Source of the DNA: Leptospira perdikensis
Lineage (GTDB): Bacteria > Spirochaetota > Leptospiria > Leptospirales > Leptospiraceae
DNA length: 64,000 nt
NCBI RefSeq assembly: GCF_004769575.1
Contig: NZ_RQGA01000009.1
Span: 171,248-235,247, forward strand
Direction of reading: 5' to 3'
The position numbers and the translations under genes were made by a program. The stretch's first letter is position 1. Each line of letters starts with the position of its first letter. Under the pieces are notes generated by a model. The model had not been told where the DNA came from. It made no database searches and was given only the letters and a program-made list of their open reading frames with translations. Positions 19,321 to 28,974 of this stretch are shown piece by piece.

Positions 19321-20172
19321 TTAGTAAGTAATCTTTAAATCAGAAATATCAATAAACTTTCTAAAAAGAAGGCTATTGGTAGGTTTCTTTGTATCAAACA
19401 CAAGAACTGCTACTTTGTTAAAAGTAAGAAAGTTTGGTCGGTATTGGGTGTAGTGGTGACTTGTAATGTTTGTGCGATACTTGTTATTGTAAATGGTATA
19501 AGTGTGTTTTGGAAGAGTTTCATGCACTTGGCGTTTTTTCTCATCTTCCGTTTGTGCCACATAGTTATACATTACTTGTTTTTCTTTTGTAGGACCTGTT
19601 TCACCAAATAATGTAAACGGAAGTGCCTTTGCATTATTTTTGCATAGATAATCCACTACTTCTGTAAATGTAGGTTCTGGCATTTCTGCTTCAAATCCTG
19701 AGTAGTGTCTTTTCTCTACTTCCGCTTTTTTCTTTGCATAAGTTTCTTCACCCCAAATTTCTTTGGCAGTCACTGGTGTTGGCATTACATTGGAAAAGTA
19801 TAATGTTTTTTCGTCTTTTTCCGGATCTGACTTTCTCCATGCAGGATAAGGGATGAGTCTTCTTTCATCTGGATTACTTCTGTCTCCCTCAAATCCAGCA
19901 AGAACATAAATGGCATATTCATTGTTCTCTGGAACTCTAGATTCTAGTTCTACTTGGACATCTAGAAATTCGCCTTTTCCTGTATCAGCATGTCGTCTAA
20001 CAAAGTTTACACCTTTTAGGCGGATCCTTGTATCATACATAGAAAGTGGATACAGATCACGGTTGTCTTTGGAGGCAGCTGTGTTTTGTGTCCCTTGCGT
20101 ATTCCCTGTTTCTTGTGCGAATAGGGCACAAGTGAGTAGGGTGAATGAAATGGCGAATATTGTTTTGTTCAT
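19321..20172 (-). CDS. exported leptospiral protein of unknown function
   Basis: A 283-aa secreted protein. MNKTIFAISFTLLTCALFAQ is a Sec signal peptide cleaved after FAQ, leaving a mature protein of about 31 kDa that is hydrophilic and rich in Tyr, Lys and Glu. Mature sequence such as DVQVELESRVPENNEYAIYV and the ending FRKFIDISDLKITY suggests a beta-rich periplasmic fold. No catalytic motif is seen. The size and periplasmic location would also suit a flagellar sheath or coiling protein, but I cannot confirm such a match. It is followed on the same strand by no close gene, and panD begins 65 bp upstream. Confidence 0.65.
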   Translation of the reverse strand: MNKTIFAISFTLLTCALFAQETGNTQGTQNTAASKDNRDLYPLSMYDTRIRLKGVNFVRRHADTGKGEFLDVQVELESRVPENNEYAIYVLAGFEGDRSNPDERRLIPYPAWRKSDPEKDEKTLYFSNVMPTPVTAKEIWGEETYAKKKAEVEKRHYSGFEAEMPEPTFTEVVDYLCKNNAKALPFTLFGETGPTKEKQVMYNYVAQTEDEKKRQVHETLPKHTYTIYNNKYRTNITSHHYTQYRPNFLTFNKVAVLVFDTKKPTNSLLFRKFIDISDLKITY

Positions 20173-20237
20173 GTTCCGACTACCAATTTGGTTTATACAG
20201 TTAGTATCGAAGAAATGCCCCGGAAAAATTAGGGAAA

Positions 20238-20594
20238 TTAGGCTTTTTTCGGGCGATTGTTCTCGTCCACAAAGACTACCTTAGGTTTGTAATCTGTGGG
20301 AAGCTCTTTTTCTACCACTTGGCCGTAGGTGATGATGATGACCTTGTCACCTTTCATCCCGAGCCTGGCCGCTGCTCCATTCAAACAAATGGTTCCCGAA
20401 CCGCGTTCTCCTACAATCAGGTAAGTTTCGAACCGAGCCCCGTTATTTACGTTCACCACGGAAACTTGTTCATAGGGTCTCATTCCGGCCAAATCCATAA
20501 GGTCTTGGTCAACGGTGAGGCTACCTTCGTAGTGGAGTTCGGCCTCAGTAACGACGGCCCTGTGAATTTTGCCTTTGCAAACAGTGATGATCAT
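20238..20594 (-). CDS. panD: aspartate 1-decarboxylase
   Basis: A 118-aa pyruvoyl-dependent enzyme that makes beta-alanine for pantothenate and coenzyme A. The proenzyme self-cleaves between Gly24 and Ser25 in HYEGS, which is intact, and the catalytic context includes Lys9, Tyr58-region [11 protein letters not shown] and NGAAARLG. Length is normal. Its ATG overlaps the stop of the upstream Panacea-like gene (ATGA), so translation is likely coupled. No regulatory element is visible. Confidence 0.95.
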   Translation of the reverse strand: MIITVCKGKIHRAVVTEAELHYEGSLTVDQDLMDLAGMRPYEQVSVVNVNNGARFETYLIVGERGSGTICLNGAAARLGMKGDKVIIITYGQVVEKELPTDYKPKVVFVDENNRPKKA

Positions 20595-21124
20595 TCTGAC
20601 CTCTCAAATAAAACCCTAAACATTTTGCCCGATAGATTCAAAAGGCTTTTTTGTACGAGAACATGGATTTTCGTATTGATCCTTTCCACAGAAAAGGGGA
20701 TGGCCTCGAAAAGTGGGGTGACTACGTAGTTTTCATATAGGTTGGGGTAATGGCGATTTTCATCCACCACCCGGCCCCGGAATGCTTCCACAACTTTCAT
20801 CATCACCCTTTTTTCTTCCCGGGAAAGAATGAGTCCTTCCAAGGGTCTAAGAAATCGTAAAGTGAATCCTTGGATTCCATTTCCTTCGATTTTGGGAATG
20901 GCATCGATATGGCCTTTGTCTTTCAAAAATAAAAGGGCTTCGTTCAGTTTGACGGGGTAAGGGGAGTCTTCTAAGTGGATATAGTCTCCTCTTGTGATCA
21001 TCTCCGCATGTTTTTGGAAGTGAACACCATCCGAATAGTAGAGGAGTTTCGCCAAATCAAGGCGGGCTCTACCATTGGGTGATTTTTCGAGGATCCAAAG
21101 GATCGCATGATAAAGTTTCTCCAT
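20591..21124 (-). CDS. Panacea/DUF4065 (SocA-like)-related protein
   Basis: This 177-aa cytosolic protein resembles the DUF4065/Panacea family. The N-terminal helical segment [20 protein letters not shown] matches the family's KLxKLLYYxxGxHL pattern and is followed by [21 protein letters not shown]. Panacea proteins act as antitoxins or proteolytic adaptors elsewhere, but no toxin gene is adjacent here. Instead the stop overlaps the start of panD (ATGA). Its own start overlaps the divergent lipB start by 18 bp. A regulatory or chaperone role linked to PanD is a speculation from context only. Confidence 0.55.
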   Translation of the reverse strand: MEKLYHAILWILEKSPNGRARLDLAKLLYYSDGVHFQKHAEMITRGDYIHLEDSPYPVKLNEALLFLKDKGHIDAIPKIEGNGIQGFTLRFLRPLEGLILSREEKRVMMKVVEAFRGRVVDENRHYPNLYENYVVTPLFEAIPFSVERINTKIHVLVQKSLLNLSGKMFRVLFERSE

Positions 21125-21766
21125 CGAAAAGGACTTCCTTCTTACCTGTTTCCTTCGATTGTTCCGTACTTAAGATACGTGAAATTCCAGGAAAATTCCA
21201 GGAAAAATCGAAGGGAATCCATGCTCTTTTTAGAACACAGTCCATGTTTAACAGGGGGCATAGGTGCGAAAGCGGAAAATCTTTTGGTTTCCCCAGAGAC
21301 ACTCTCTTCTCTGGGAGTGGAACTTGTCACTTTGCAAAGAGGGGGGGACTTTACCGCCCATGAGCCGGGGCAAATTGTAGGTTACTTACATATTGATTTG
21401 AAAAAAAGGAATTTAAGTTTGGGTGATTTTTTACGGGCTTTAAACAAAAGTTTGGTGGAGTCCATTCGTGAAATTTGGGGATTAACACTCGAGGAAAATC
21501 CCAAAGCACCGGGTTTGTATACTGCCGAAGAACCCAAATTAAAACTTGTTTCGGAAGGAATCTATGCGAAGTCCTATTTTACTAGTTTTGGATTTGCTTT
21601 GAACGGTGTGAACAACCTATCTACCTTTTCTCTGATCAACCCTTGTGGTGCGAAGTCGGAAGATATGACATCACTGCTTCGGTTGGGGAAAGATACGGAT
21701 TTTTTGAAGAAACGAAAGGAATTTGTAGAGGTTTTTGCCAGGACATTTATAGACTCACTCTCTTAA
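21107..21766 (+). CDS. lipB: octanoyl-[ACP]:protein octanoyltransferase LipB
   Basis: A 219-aa cytosolic enzyme that transfers octanoate from acyl-carrier protein to lipoyl domains. The LipB signature RGGDFTAHEPGQIVGY (78-93) is present. The catalytic Lys lies in PKLKLVSEGIYAKS, and the catalytic Cys lies in LINPCGAKSEDMTSL. The start at 21107 overlaps the divergent Panacea-like gene and keeps normal family length. It heads a same-strand group with the membrane sensor, STAS/zinc-ribbon and murJ genes, 60 bp upstream of the next one. Confidence 0.9.
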   Translation: MIKFLHRKGLPSYLFPSIVPYLRYVKFQENSRKNRRESMLFLEHSPCLTGGIGAKAENLLVSPETLSSLGVELVTLQRGGDFTAHEPGQIVGYLHIDLKKRNLSLGDFLRALNKSLVESIREIWGLTLEENPKAPGLYTAEEPKLKLVSEGIYAKSYFTSFGFALNGVNNLSTFSLINPCGAKSEDMTSLLRLGKDTDFLKKRKEFVEVFARTFIDSLS

Positions 21767-21826
21767 TTTCCTCCGTATTTTCCTGGGTAAATTCGAAGAT
21801 TCGACCGAAAAGTATAAGGGGGATCT

Positions 21827-22822
21827 ATGAAATATTCACGTTTTTTTCTATCCTTTATCCTTTTCTTTTTCCTCTGTGAAACTTTGGCATTGAGTGCTGT
21901 GGTTTGGACCTTTTATGAGTCATTACAAAACGCTCTCACCCAAGAGCAGTTTGTTTCTGACCATAGAGCTCGCGATTTAACACTAGCACTTGCAAAAAGT
22001 TCGGAACAAAGACTACAGAACGAAGGTTATGTGGAACTTGAAAAAATGTTTCACCGTTATGTAGAACAATCCAAAAATGATCCGGAAGAGTTTCGTATCC
22101 AAAAGATCAGTTTGTATTCTTCGGATGCCACTCTCCTTGTTTCCACTGATACCATTTATACACCGGATGAATTAAAAAAAAGAACTCCAGACGAAACACT
22201 CAAACATTCCACTTTTTTTAAAAAAGGAATTCGGATGAAAAAATGGGAATGGTCGGAACCAGAAAACGGAGAAAATCCTATTTTGAATTCCAAACGAGAT
22301 CCCAAAGTTCGTTCCGGATTTGAATGGGTTCTTACTTTTTTGCCATTAGCAAAGTCAAATACAGTGAGACTGACTTCTCCTCTTTACAAACCAGGAACAC
22401 TCGATGTATCAGGCCTTGTGATTTTGGTTTATGAAAGAGGGAACTTAGGGTTACTTTTTGAAAACCAATGGAAACTAGTGGAATGGATGGTTTTTAATTA
22501 TATATTATTTGCTTTTGTTGTGAGTTTGATTCTTACAGGTGCTTTTGTTGCTTATACTATGTTAGTTGCAAGAGATTCATTGATCACTCCTAAAGAATCT
22601 CGTAACCTTCCACTTTTTGAGAAAAAAACTGTAGAAACCTTGGAACCAAAGGTGAGCCAAGTAGAACCTGTTCTTGATTTAACGGAAGAGACAAACCATG
22701 GTGTTGCGGCAACTGCTAGAGCCGGGAGCGAAGTGGAAATTTTATCAGAAGGCCCTCTTGTTTCTTCTCTTTCTCCTGATTCCCACCAAACACCGATTCG
22801 CGATGCGATCTTTTTAGGATAG
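21827..22822 (+). CDS. two-helix membrane protein with an extracytoplasmic domain
   Basis: A 331-aa protein of no named family. Helix 1 (about residues 4-30, FFLSFILFFFLCETLALSAVV) and helix 2 (about 220-245, YILFAFVVSLILTGAFVAY) enclose a periplasmic region of roughly 190 residues. A cytoplasmic tail of about 85 residues is Pro/Ser/Glu-rich. The layout is that of a sensor without HAMP, kinase or methyl-accepting domain. AAGGGGGATCT gives a strong ribosome-binding site, and the next gene, a STAS protein, starts three bases after its stop. The two probably form a signalling pair (inferred). Confidence 0.7.
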   Translation: MKYSRFFLSFILFFFLCETLALSAVVWTFYESLQNALTQEQFVSDHRARDLTLALAKSSEQRLQNEGYVELEKMFHRYVEQSKNDPEEFRIQKISLYSSDATLLVSTDTIYTPDELKKRTPDETLKHSTFFKKGIRMKKWEWSEPENGENPILNSKRDPKVRSGFEWVLTFLPLAKSNTVRLTSPLYKPGTLDVSGLVILVYERGNLGLLFENQWKLVEWMVFNYILFAFVVSLILTGAFVAYTMLVARDSLITPKESRNLPLFEKKTVETLEPKVSQVEPVLDLTEETNHGVAATARAGSEVEILSEGPLVSSLSPDSHQTPIRDAIFLG

Positions 22823-22825
22823 ATT

Positions 22826-23686
22826 ATGGAACCCAAAGACAAAGTATTTTCAATCCAGTTGAAAGGTGGTTTGGACGGAACCAGTGCCGAAGATTTTTAT
22901 CGTTACTTTGAATCCCAACTAGGAAAAGGATACAGAAAGTTTTTATTCCAATTTGGTGCTTTGGATTTTATCACATCAAATGGAATCAGCATCCTTGTTA
23001 AAATTCATAAACAGATCACGAAGACCGGGGCCGTTTATGCCATCTATGGTGTGAAACAGGAAGTAGAAGATGTATTGAGTCTCGTTGGCCTTTTTGATCG
23101 CCTTCCTATCTTTCGGGGTCATACCCAAGCGGAATCCTTTCTTTTACAAATGGATCCGGTACAACCGGTAGTAGCAGAATCAAAACCTTCCGTTACGGAA
23201 ACTACGTCCCAGGCGAGTCCAACAAACGATAACCGAATCCGTTTTTATTTTACAGGAAAATCTAAAGATAGGGAGTCTGGCTCCAGGACCAAAGAACCCG
23301 TCTCTCGATTGGAATCTTTTGCAGATACGGACGAAGCGGCTGTTGTTTCTAAAACGCCCACCTCTCCGATGGAATCTGTTTTGGAAGAAAAACTGAATAG
23401 CCTCCGGTTAGAAATCAAAGAGACCTTGAACCATGAATTGGAAAGAAGATTTTCTGTTTATAAAACATCTCCTGGATTAGAAGAAAAACCGGTGACAATC
23501 CCAAGTTACATCCAATCCAAAACCAAACAATTAGAGACGGTTGAGCGGATCATCCAATGTGAAGTCTGTGGGACAAGGCTCAGACTTCATAAATTTGGCA
23601 AACATGAATGTCCGGGTTGTTCCACTCAATTCCAAATGAGCCCAAGTGGATCTATCCGTTTTCTTGAAAAATTGAATCCACTCTAA
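22826..23686 (+). CDS. STAS-domain protein with C-terminal zinc ribbon
   Basis: This 286-aa protein starts with a STAS (anti-sigma-factor antagonist) domain, residues about 5-110, with the phosphorylatable Ser in DFITSNGISILV (Ser51). A disordered linker (about 115-185), a short coiled coil (185-212) and a zinc ribbon with CEVC (245, 248) and CPGC (262, 265) follow. STAS proteins control sigma factors or other partners through phosphorylation. The zinc ribbon suggests a nucleic-acid or protein contact. It is separated by 3 bp from the membrane protein and by 11 bp from murJ. Confidence 0.82.
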   Translation: MEPKDKVFSIQLKGGLDGTSAEDFYRYFESQLGKGYRKFLFQFGALDFITSNGISILVKIHKQITKTGAVYAIYGVKQEVEDVLSLVGLFDRLPIFRGHTQAESFLLQMDPVQPVVAESKPSVTETTSQASPTNDNRIRFYFTGKSKDRESGSRTKEPVSRLESFADTDEAAVVSKTPTSPMESVLEEKLNSLRLEIKETLNHELERRFSVYKTSPGLEEKPVTIPSYIQSKTKQLETVERIIQCEVCGTRLRLHKFGKHECPGCSTQFQMSPSGSIRFLEKLNPL

Positions 23687-23697
23687 AGTCTGGTCTT

Positions 23698-25329
23698 ATG
23701 ACAAAACAAGCCAAGGGAAGTGAGTCAAGCACCAGGCGTTCACTTGCCCTTTCTTTTTACACCTTTTTATCTCGTATTTTAGGTCTCATTCGTGACCATT
23801 TTATGGCTGTTAGTTTTGGAACTGGAATGGTTGCCTCTGCGTTTAGTGTGGCGTATCGACTTCCTAATATGTTCCGTAATCTTTTGGCAGAAGGGACTCT
23901 TAGCCAATCCTTTATGCCTATTTTTTCGGAATACGAAAAGATGGGTGTTCATGAAGCGCGAGTGATGTCCGGGACCGTACTTAGTTTTTTATTTCTTTGT
24001 TTATCGATCTTCGTGGCTCTTTTTTGGTTTTTTGCAGCAGGTTTTTTACCAGCTCTTGTGGGTGGATCTCCGGAATACGGAACACTTGTCGTAGAACTTT
24101 CATTAGTTTTATTTTTTCTCATCATGACGGCAAGTTTGTCTTCGATTTTTATGTCGATTTCCAACTCCCACCATAATTATTTTGTTCCTTCTCTTTCTCC
24201 CATCATCCTTAACTTCAGTTATTTGATTGTTTTTATTTTTGTATTTCCTTTTTACCATGAGATCAGAGACAAAGTATTTGTATTGGCTTATGGGATTGTT
24301 ACGGGAGGAATTTTACAACTTCTCGTTCAAGGGTGGTATGTTTATAAAAATGGATATGGTCCGATCTTTCGATTGAATTTGAAACATCCTGCCATTCGTA
24401 AAATTTTTAAACTCATGTTACCTGCCGCACTTGGTGGAAGTTTCTACCAAATTGGACTACTCGTGGACATCTTTCTTGCCAACTACATTCAAAACCAAAA
24501 CCCAGGCCTCGGGGCGGTTGTGAGTTTAGATTATTCCCAAAGACTTGTCCAACTGCCTACAGGAATCATCGGAGTGGCCCTAGCAACAACTATCCTTCCT
24601 TCACTTTTGAAAGACCTTCGTGAGGGTAGGGAAGAAAATGTTCCAAAAGAAATTGCTGATGTTTTGTCTTTTGCTTTCTTTTTGACTCTACCGGCAAGCA
24701 TCGGTTTAGCGGTTCTAGGAGAAACCGTTTTGGATTCTATTTATTACGGAGGGCGTTGGGATCATTTAGCAACGATGACGGCTTTTTATCCTTTGGTTTT
24801 TTATTCTTTTGCCATTCCATTTTATAGCATTAATAAAGTTTTGGTATCTTCTTATTATGCTTTTTCGGATACAAAAACTCCACTTCGAATCCAATTAGTT
24901 TCCTTTTTTTTGAGTATCGTGGTTAGTATCGGCCTTATGTATTTTTTAAAACATTCTGCCATTGCTTTGGCATCGGCTCTTAGTGCTTCAGTAACTTCTT
25001 CACTTTTATTATTTTACTTAAAATCGCACCAAGTAAAAATTCCATTTTCCACAGTTTGGCTTCGTGTTTTTAAAATGATGCCAGCACTTCTAGGATTACT
25101 TCTCTGGTTAATAATTTCTGAATGGGTCGCAAAACCAGTATTAGTGAATTATTTGACGAGTGAATGGGGGCTTGGATTTGCCAATGTGAGTCGGATTTGC
25201 CTTGTGGTTTCGATCCTTCCTGCCGTGGTGATTTATTTTGTTACCGCAAGTTTGATCAGGATTCCAGAATCAGAAATTATCCTTGGAAGATTCCTTAAGA
25301 AAATTAGGAAGAAATCGATTCAATCATAA
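23698..25329 (+). CDS. murJ: lipid II flippase MurJ (MviN)
   Basis: A 543-aa inner-membrane protein of the MOP superfamily with about 14 hydrophobic segments. It flips lipid II across the membrane for peptidoglycan synthesis. Family hallmarks include FLSRILGLIRDHFMA near the N-terminus, YRLPNMFRNLLAEGTLSQSF, SLDYSQRLVQLPTGIIGVALATTILP and FYSINKVLVSSYYAFSDTKTP. The start ATG at 23698 follows the STAS gene by 11 bp. Size matches MurJ rather than Wzx-type flippases. Confidence 0.95.
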   Translation: MTKQAKGSESSTRRSLALSFYTFLSRILGLIRDHFMAVSFGTGMVASAFSVAYRLPNMFRNLLAEGTLSQSFMPIFSEYEKMGVHEARVMSGTVLSFLFLCLSIFVALFWFFAAGFLPALVGGSPEYGTLVVELSLVLFFLIMTASLSSIFMSISNSHHNYFVPSLSPIILNFSYLIVFIFVFPFYHEIRDKVFVLAYGIVTGGILQLLVQGWYVYKNGYGPIFRLNLKHPAIRKIFKLMLPAALGGSFYQIGLLVDIFLANYIQNQNPGLGAVVSLDYSQRLVQLPTGIIGVALATTILPSLLKDLREGREENVPKEIADVLSFAFFLTLPASIGLAVLGETVLDSIYYGGRWDHLATMTAFYPLVFYSFAIPFYSINKVLVSSYYAFSDTKTPLRIQLVSFFLSIVVSIGLMYFLKHSAIALASALSASVTSSLLLFYLKSHQVKIPFSTVWLRVFKMMPALLGLLLWLIISEWVAKPVLVNYLTSEWGLGFANVSRICLVVSILPAVVIYFVTASLIRIPESEIILGRFLKKIRKKSIQS

Positions 25330-25521
25330 TCGAATCGGGATTTGGATGGTTTTGATTTGAAAGATACCGACGTTCCGACGGAATATTCTGTGCTCTTTTG
25401 GTCTGATCTAGTTTTATTTTGTTTGATAGATTTAAATTAGGTCAGTATTTTTTTGTGAAAGAGAAGGATCATAAGTATAACATACAATTTGTAAATTATA
25501 CTTACGATTTTGTTTGTAACC

Positions 25522-28269
25522 TTAACTTGAAAGTTTAGAAACAACTCCTTCGCAGCGAACACAAAGAGTTCCTTCTTTTTCTGCGACATGGCGCCAACAT
25601 CTAGGACATTCGTGGTGACGAGGTTTACGGATTTGGATCGAGTCTTTTTCTCCTTTCCATTCAGAGAATACTTCTCTGATTTCGGAAGTATCAAAACTTA
25701 CTTCGGAAACCACAAAGAATAAACTCAATTCTTCGTTAGTAAATCCGGTGGACTTTAATGAATCACCAGTAACAAATACTTCTGCTTCCAAAGATTTTCC
25801 TAGTTTTCCTAGTTTTCTTGCTTCCTCCAATGCTTTTTGTACCAGTTCTTTGGTTTGAAAAACTGGAGTTAGTTTGGATTCTAAATCGGAATCGAACCAA
25901 GAGGTTAAGTCGGAAAAGTCTGAATAGAAAACAGAGTCTTTTGCACCAAATTCATTCCATACTTCTTCTGTTGTGAAAGATAAGATGGGTGCTAATATTT
26001 TTGTTAGAGTTTCTAAAATCAAAGCAAGGACATATTCAGAAGATTTTCTTGTTTTTGATTCTTTTGCGTCACAGTACATTCTGTCCCGAATGATTTCAAA
26101 ATAATCTTGAGAAAGATCGACTGTACAAAATACCAAAACCCGATGGTATACTTGGTGAAAGTGGTAGTTCTCGTAGAGTTTTTTTACATCCTCATTCAGT
26201 TTTGCAAGTTTATGTAAATAGTATCTGTCGATTTCTTCTAAATCATTTTTCTTTAGATTCCATTGAAGAGTTTCTGCACTTGTATTACCTAAAAGATAAC
26301 GGAATGTGTTGCGAATCTTGCGATAGGCTTCGGCTACCGTTTTGATAGAGTCTTTTCCGATTTTGACGTCGTCACGGAAATCTTGAGTGGATACCCAAAG
26401 TCTTAGGATATCCGCACCATATTGGTTGATGATGTCCGTTGTAGGATTGATCACGTTGCCAAGAGATTTGGACATTGCGTGGCCTTTTTCATCTAAAACA
26501 TAACCGTGAGTGAGAACGGATTTATATGGTGGTTTTTTTCTGATCGCCATTGACGGCCAAAGAGAAGATTGAAACCAACCTCTATGTTGGTCAGAACCTT
26601 CCAAATATAAGTCCGCTGGTTCGCGCTCTAGTGAATCACCAAACACAGCAAAACTGGAAACACCAGAATCAAACCAAACATCCAAAATATCTTTATCTTG
26701 TTTTAAATCATCTGATCCACATTTTGTACATTTTGTGCCTTCGGGAAGTAGGTCTTTGGCTTCTCTTTCATACCAAACTTCGATTCCTTCTTTTTTCACA
26801 ATTTGAATGAAGTGTCCTATGGTTTTATCATCTAGATGAGTGAATCCACAAGATTTGCAAGTAAAAGAGGGAATAGGAACTCCCCAGTTCCTTTGCCTCG
26901 ACAAACACCAGTCAGGTCTAGATTCCACCATGGAACGGATCCTTGTGATCCCCCAATCAGGGATCCACTGCACTTTATCGATAGCCTTCAGAGAATCTTC
27001 TCTAAGGCCGGCGTGGTCTATGGAAAAAAACCATTGAGGTGTGGCCCGAAAGATTAGAGGTTTTTTACTCCTCCAACTATGTGGATACGAGTGAGTAAAT
27101 TCGGAGTAGTGAACTAAGGCATTTTTTTCTCTGAGAAGATCTACAATTTTAGGATTGGCATCCCAAATTTTGATTCCCTTCATCATTTCAAATTCGTCCG
27201 TATAACGGCCGTAATCGTCTACTGGCGAAAGTGGAGGAAGGCCTGCAGCAGTTCCCACACGGTAGTCATCTGTTCCGTGGCCTGGTGCCGTATGAACACA
27301 ACCCGTTCCTGCATCTAGTGTGACATGGTTTCCGAAAAGGGGGATGGAATCTCTCTCGATAAACGGATGTAAGAAGGTCATTTTTCCAAGATCTACACTG
27401 GATAAAGATTTAATCTTTGTAAGTGTGATTCCTGTTTTTTGTTCTACAGCTTCTTTTAATCCATCAGCAAGGATGAGCCTTCCATGGCTATCGGATTGGA
27501 AAAGTGAATAATCTAAATCTTGGTTAAAACAAATCGCAAGGTTTGCCGGTAATGTCCAAGGAGTGGTCGTCCAAATCAAACAATAGGTATCTTTTTCGCT
27601 TTTTACAGCGAACTTTACGTAGATAGAAGGAGAAACATGGTTTTGGTATTCGATTTCTGCTTCTGCATGAGCCGTAGCCAGATCAATACACCAATACACT
27701 GGTTTTTTTCCTTTATAGATATATCCTTTTTCGAAAAGTGATCCAAATACTTCTACAATTCTTGCTTCAAATTCAGGGGCCATGGTAAGATATTTTCTAT
27801 CTTCTTCCCAAAAACATAAAAAACGACTTAGGTCTTCACCTTGTTTACCTACAAATTCTGTAGCATACTCACGGCATTTTTTTCTAAGTTCACTTGGGCT
27901 GGTGTTTCTTGCTTCTTTGCCTAGATTCTTTAACACCTGTACTTCGATAGGAAGTCCATGGCAATCCCAACCAGGAATCATATCGGTTTGAAAACCGGCT
28001 AAGGTTTTAGATTTAACAATGATATCTTTTAAAATTTTATTGAGTGAGTGACCTACATGGAAATTTCCATTGGCGTAAGGAGGCCCATCGTGTAGTACAA
28101 ACGAAGGTTTGGATTTACGAATTTCCTTCATGGTTTGGAAGACTTTTTTTTCTTTCCAAATCTTAATTTGACCAGGCTCACGATTTGCCAGGTCGGCTTT
28201 CATGGGGAAGTTGGTCTGCGGGAGGAGAACCGTTTTAGAATAAGGATTTTCCGTTTCTGGTTTGGCCAT
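25522..28269 (-). CDS. ileS: isoleucyl-tRNA synthetase
   Basis: A 915-aa class I synthetase that charges tRNA-Ile. The HIGH motif appears as HVGHSLNK, the KMSKS motif as HAMSKSLGN, and the editing domain has [12 protein letters not shown] and [12 protein letters not shown]. The C-terminal zinc site CPRCWRHV...CVRC is present, as in the bacterial (type 1) enzymes sensitive to mupirocin. It is the last gene of a minus-strand run with the LRR lipoprotein (62 bp upstream). No T-box is visible in that gap. Confidence 0.98.
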   Translation of the reverse strand: MAKPETENPYSKTVLLPQTNFPMKADLANREPGQIKIWKEKKVFQTMKEIRKSKPSFVLHDGPPYANGNFHVGHSLNKILKDIIVKSKTLAGFQTDMIPGWDCHGLPIEVQVLKNLGKEARNTSPSELRKKCREYATEFVGKQGEDLSRFLCFWEEDRKYLTMAPEFEARIVEVFGSLFEKGYIYKGKKPVYWCIDLATAHAEAEIEYQNHVSPSIYVKFAVKSEKDTYCLIWTTTPWTLPANLAICFNQDLDYSLFQSDSHGRLILADGLKEAVEQKTGITLTKIKSLSSVDLGKMTFLHPFIERDSIPLFGNHVTLDAGTGCVHTAPGHGTDDYRVGTAAGLPPLSPVDDYGRYTDEFEMMKGIKIWDANPKIVDLLREKNALVHYSEFTHSYPHSWRSKKPLIFRATPQWFFSIDHAGLREDSLKAIDKVQWIPDWGITRIRSMVESRPDWCLSRQRNWGVPIPSFTCKSCGFTHLDDKTIGHFIQIVKKEGIEVWYEREAKDLLPEGTKCTKCGSDDLKQDKDILDVWFDSGVSSFAVFGDSLEREPADLYLEGSDQHRGWFQSSLWPSMAIRKKPPYKSVLTHGYVLDEKGHAMSKSLGNVINPTTDIINQYGADILRLWVSTQDFRDDVKIGKDSIKTVAEAYRKIRNTFRYLLGNTSAETLQWNLKKNDLEEIDRYYLHKLAKLNEDVKKLYENYHFHQVYHRVLVFCTVDLSQDYFEIIRDRMYCDAKESKTRKSSEYVLALILETLTKILAPILSFTTEEVWNEFGAKDSVFYSDFSDLTSWFDSDLESKLTPVFQTKELVQKALEEARKLGKLGKSLEAEVFVTGDSLKSTGFTNEELSLFFVVSEVSFDTSEIREVFSEWKGEKDSIQIRKPRHHECPRCWRHVAEKEGTLCVRCEGVVSKLSS

Positions 28270-28331
28270 ATTAAGACCAATTTTTGGGGTCTAGGCCAAA
28301 GAGAAAACGGAAAAAAAATATTCCTTAGTTC

Positions 28332-28961
28332 TTAGAGTTTGACTCGAACCTTGGGCAATTCGTCCCGAAGCCGGGCAACATCCGATTTTTCGAGTAGGGT
28401 CTTTTGTAAAACGAGATGTTTTAGGGAGTTTAATTTGGAGAGGTTTTTCGGAAGTGTTTTGTATTCTCGCATCAGTGTTAGATCAAGAATTTCTAAATTA
28501 GGAAGACTCGCAATCACTTCCACATCAGCTTCTGTTAGTTGGACTTTAGTTTCGTCCAGAGCGAGAGTTTTTAATTTCTGCAAACGACCGATAACGGCGG
28601 GAATTTCATTCAGTTCGGTTCTGCCAAGAAGTAGGATTTCTAGGTTTTCTAAATTACCAATTTCTTCTGGTAAGGTTCTAATCGGATTTCCAAAGAGATT
28701 TAGGATTTTAAGTTGTTTGAGGTTTCCGATTTCTTTAGGGAGTTCTTTTAGGGAATCGTATTGGAGAGTCAGTTCCTCCACCTTGTTTAAATTTCCAATA
28801 GAGGTTGGAAGGACTCCCACTTCTTTGTTGGAAAGGTTTAGAACCCGGTCTTCTTTATGGTTCTCGAACCATTCCTCTGCATTGACAACATCCTTTTTAC
28901 ATTGTAAGAGTAAGGATGTAAGAAAAAAAATCGTAATTGTCGTGTATACAAAAGACTTCAT
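28332..28961 (-). CDS. leucine-rich-repeat lipoprotein
   Basis: A 209-aa protein with a spirochaete-type lipoprotein signal (FFLTSLLLQC, lipidated Cys21). About six leucine-rich repeats of roughly 23 residues follow (e.g. LKELPKEIGNLKQLKILNL, IRTLPEEIGNLENLEILLL). LRR lipoproteins are expanded in Leptospira and are thought to mediate surface or periplasmic protein contacts. The gene lies between the large unknown gene (13 bp) and ileS (62 bp). Its repetitive composition produces a long antisense open frame, which I do not call. Confidence 0.88.
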   Translation of the reverse strand: MKSFVYTTITIFFLTSLLLQCKKDVVNAEEWFENHKEDRVLNLSNKEVGVLPTSIGNLNKVEELTLQYDSLKELPKEIGNLKQLKILNLFGNPIRTLPEEIGNLENLEILLLGRTELNEIPAVIGRLQKLKTLALDETKVQLTEADVEVIASLPNLEILDLTLMREYKTLPKNLSKLNSLKHLVLQKTLLEKSDVARLRDELPKVRVKL

Positions 28962-28974
28962 AGAACCAGATTTA

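Noticed and set aside
28270..28331. T-box leader upstream of ileS
   Set aside because: The gap to the LRR gene is only 62 bp and lacks T-box sequence or an antiterminator.
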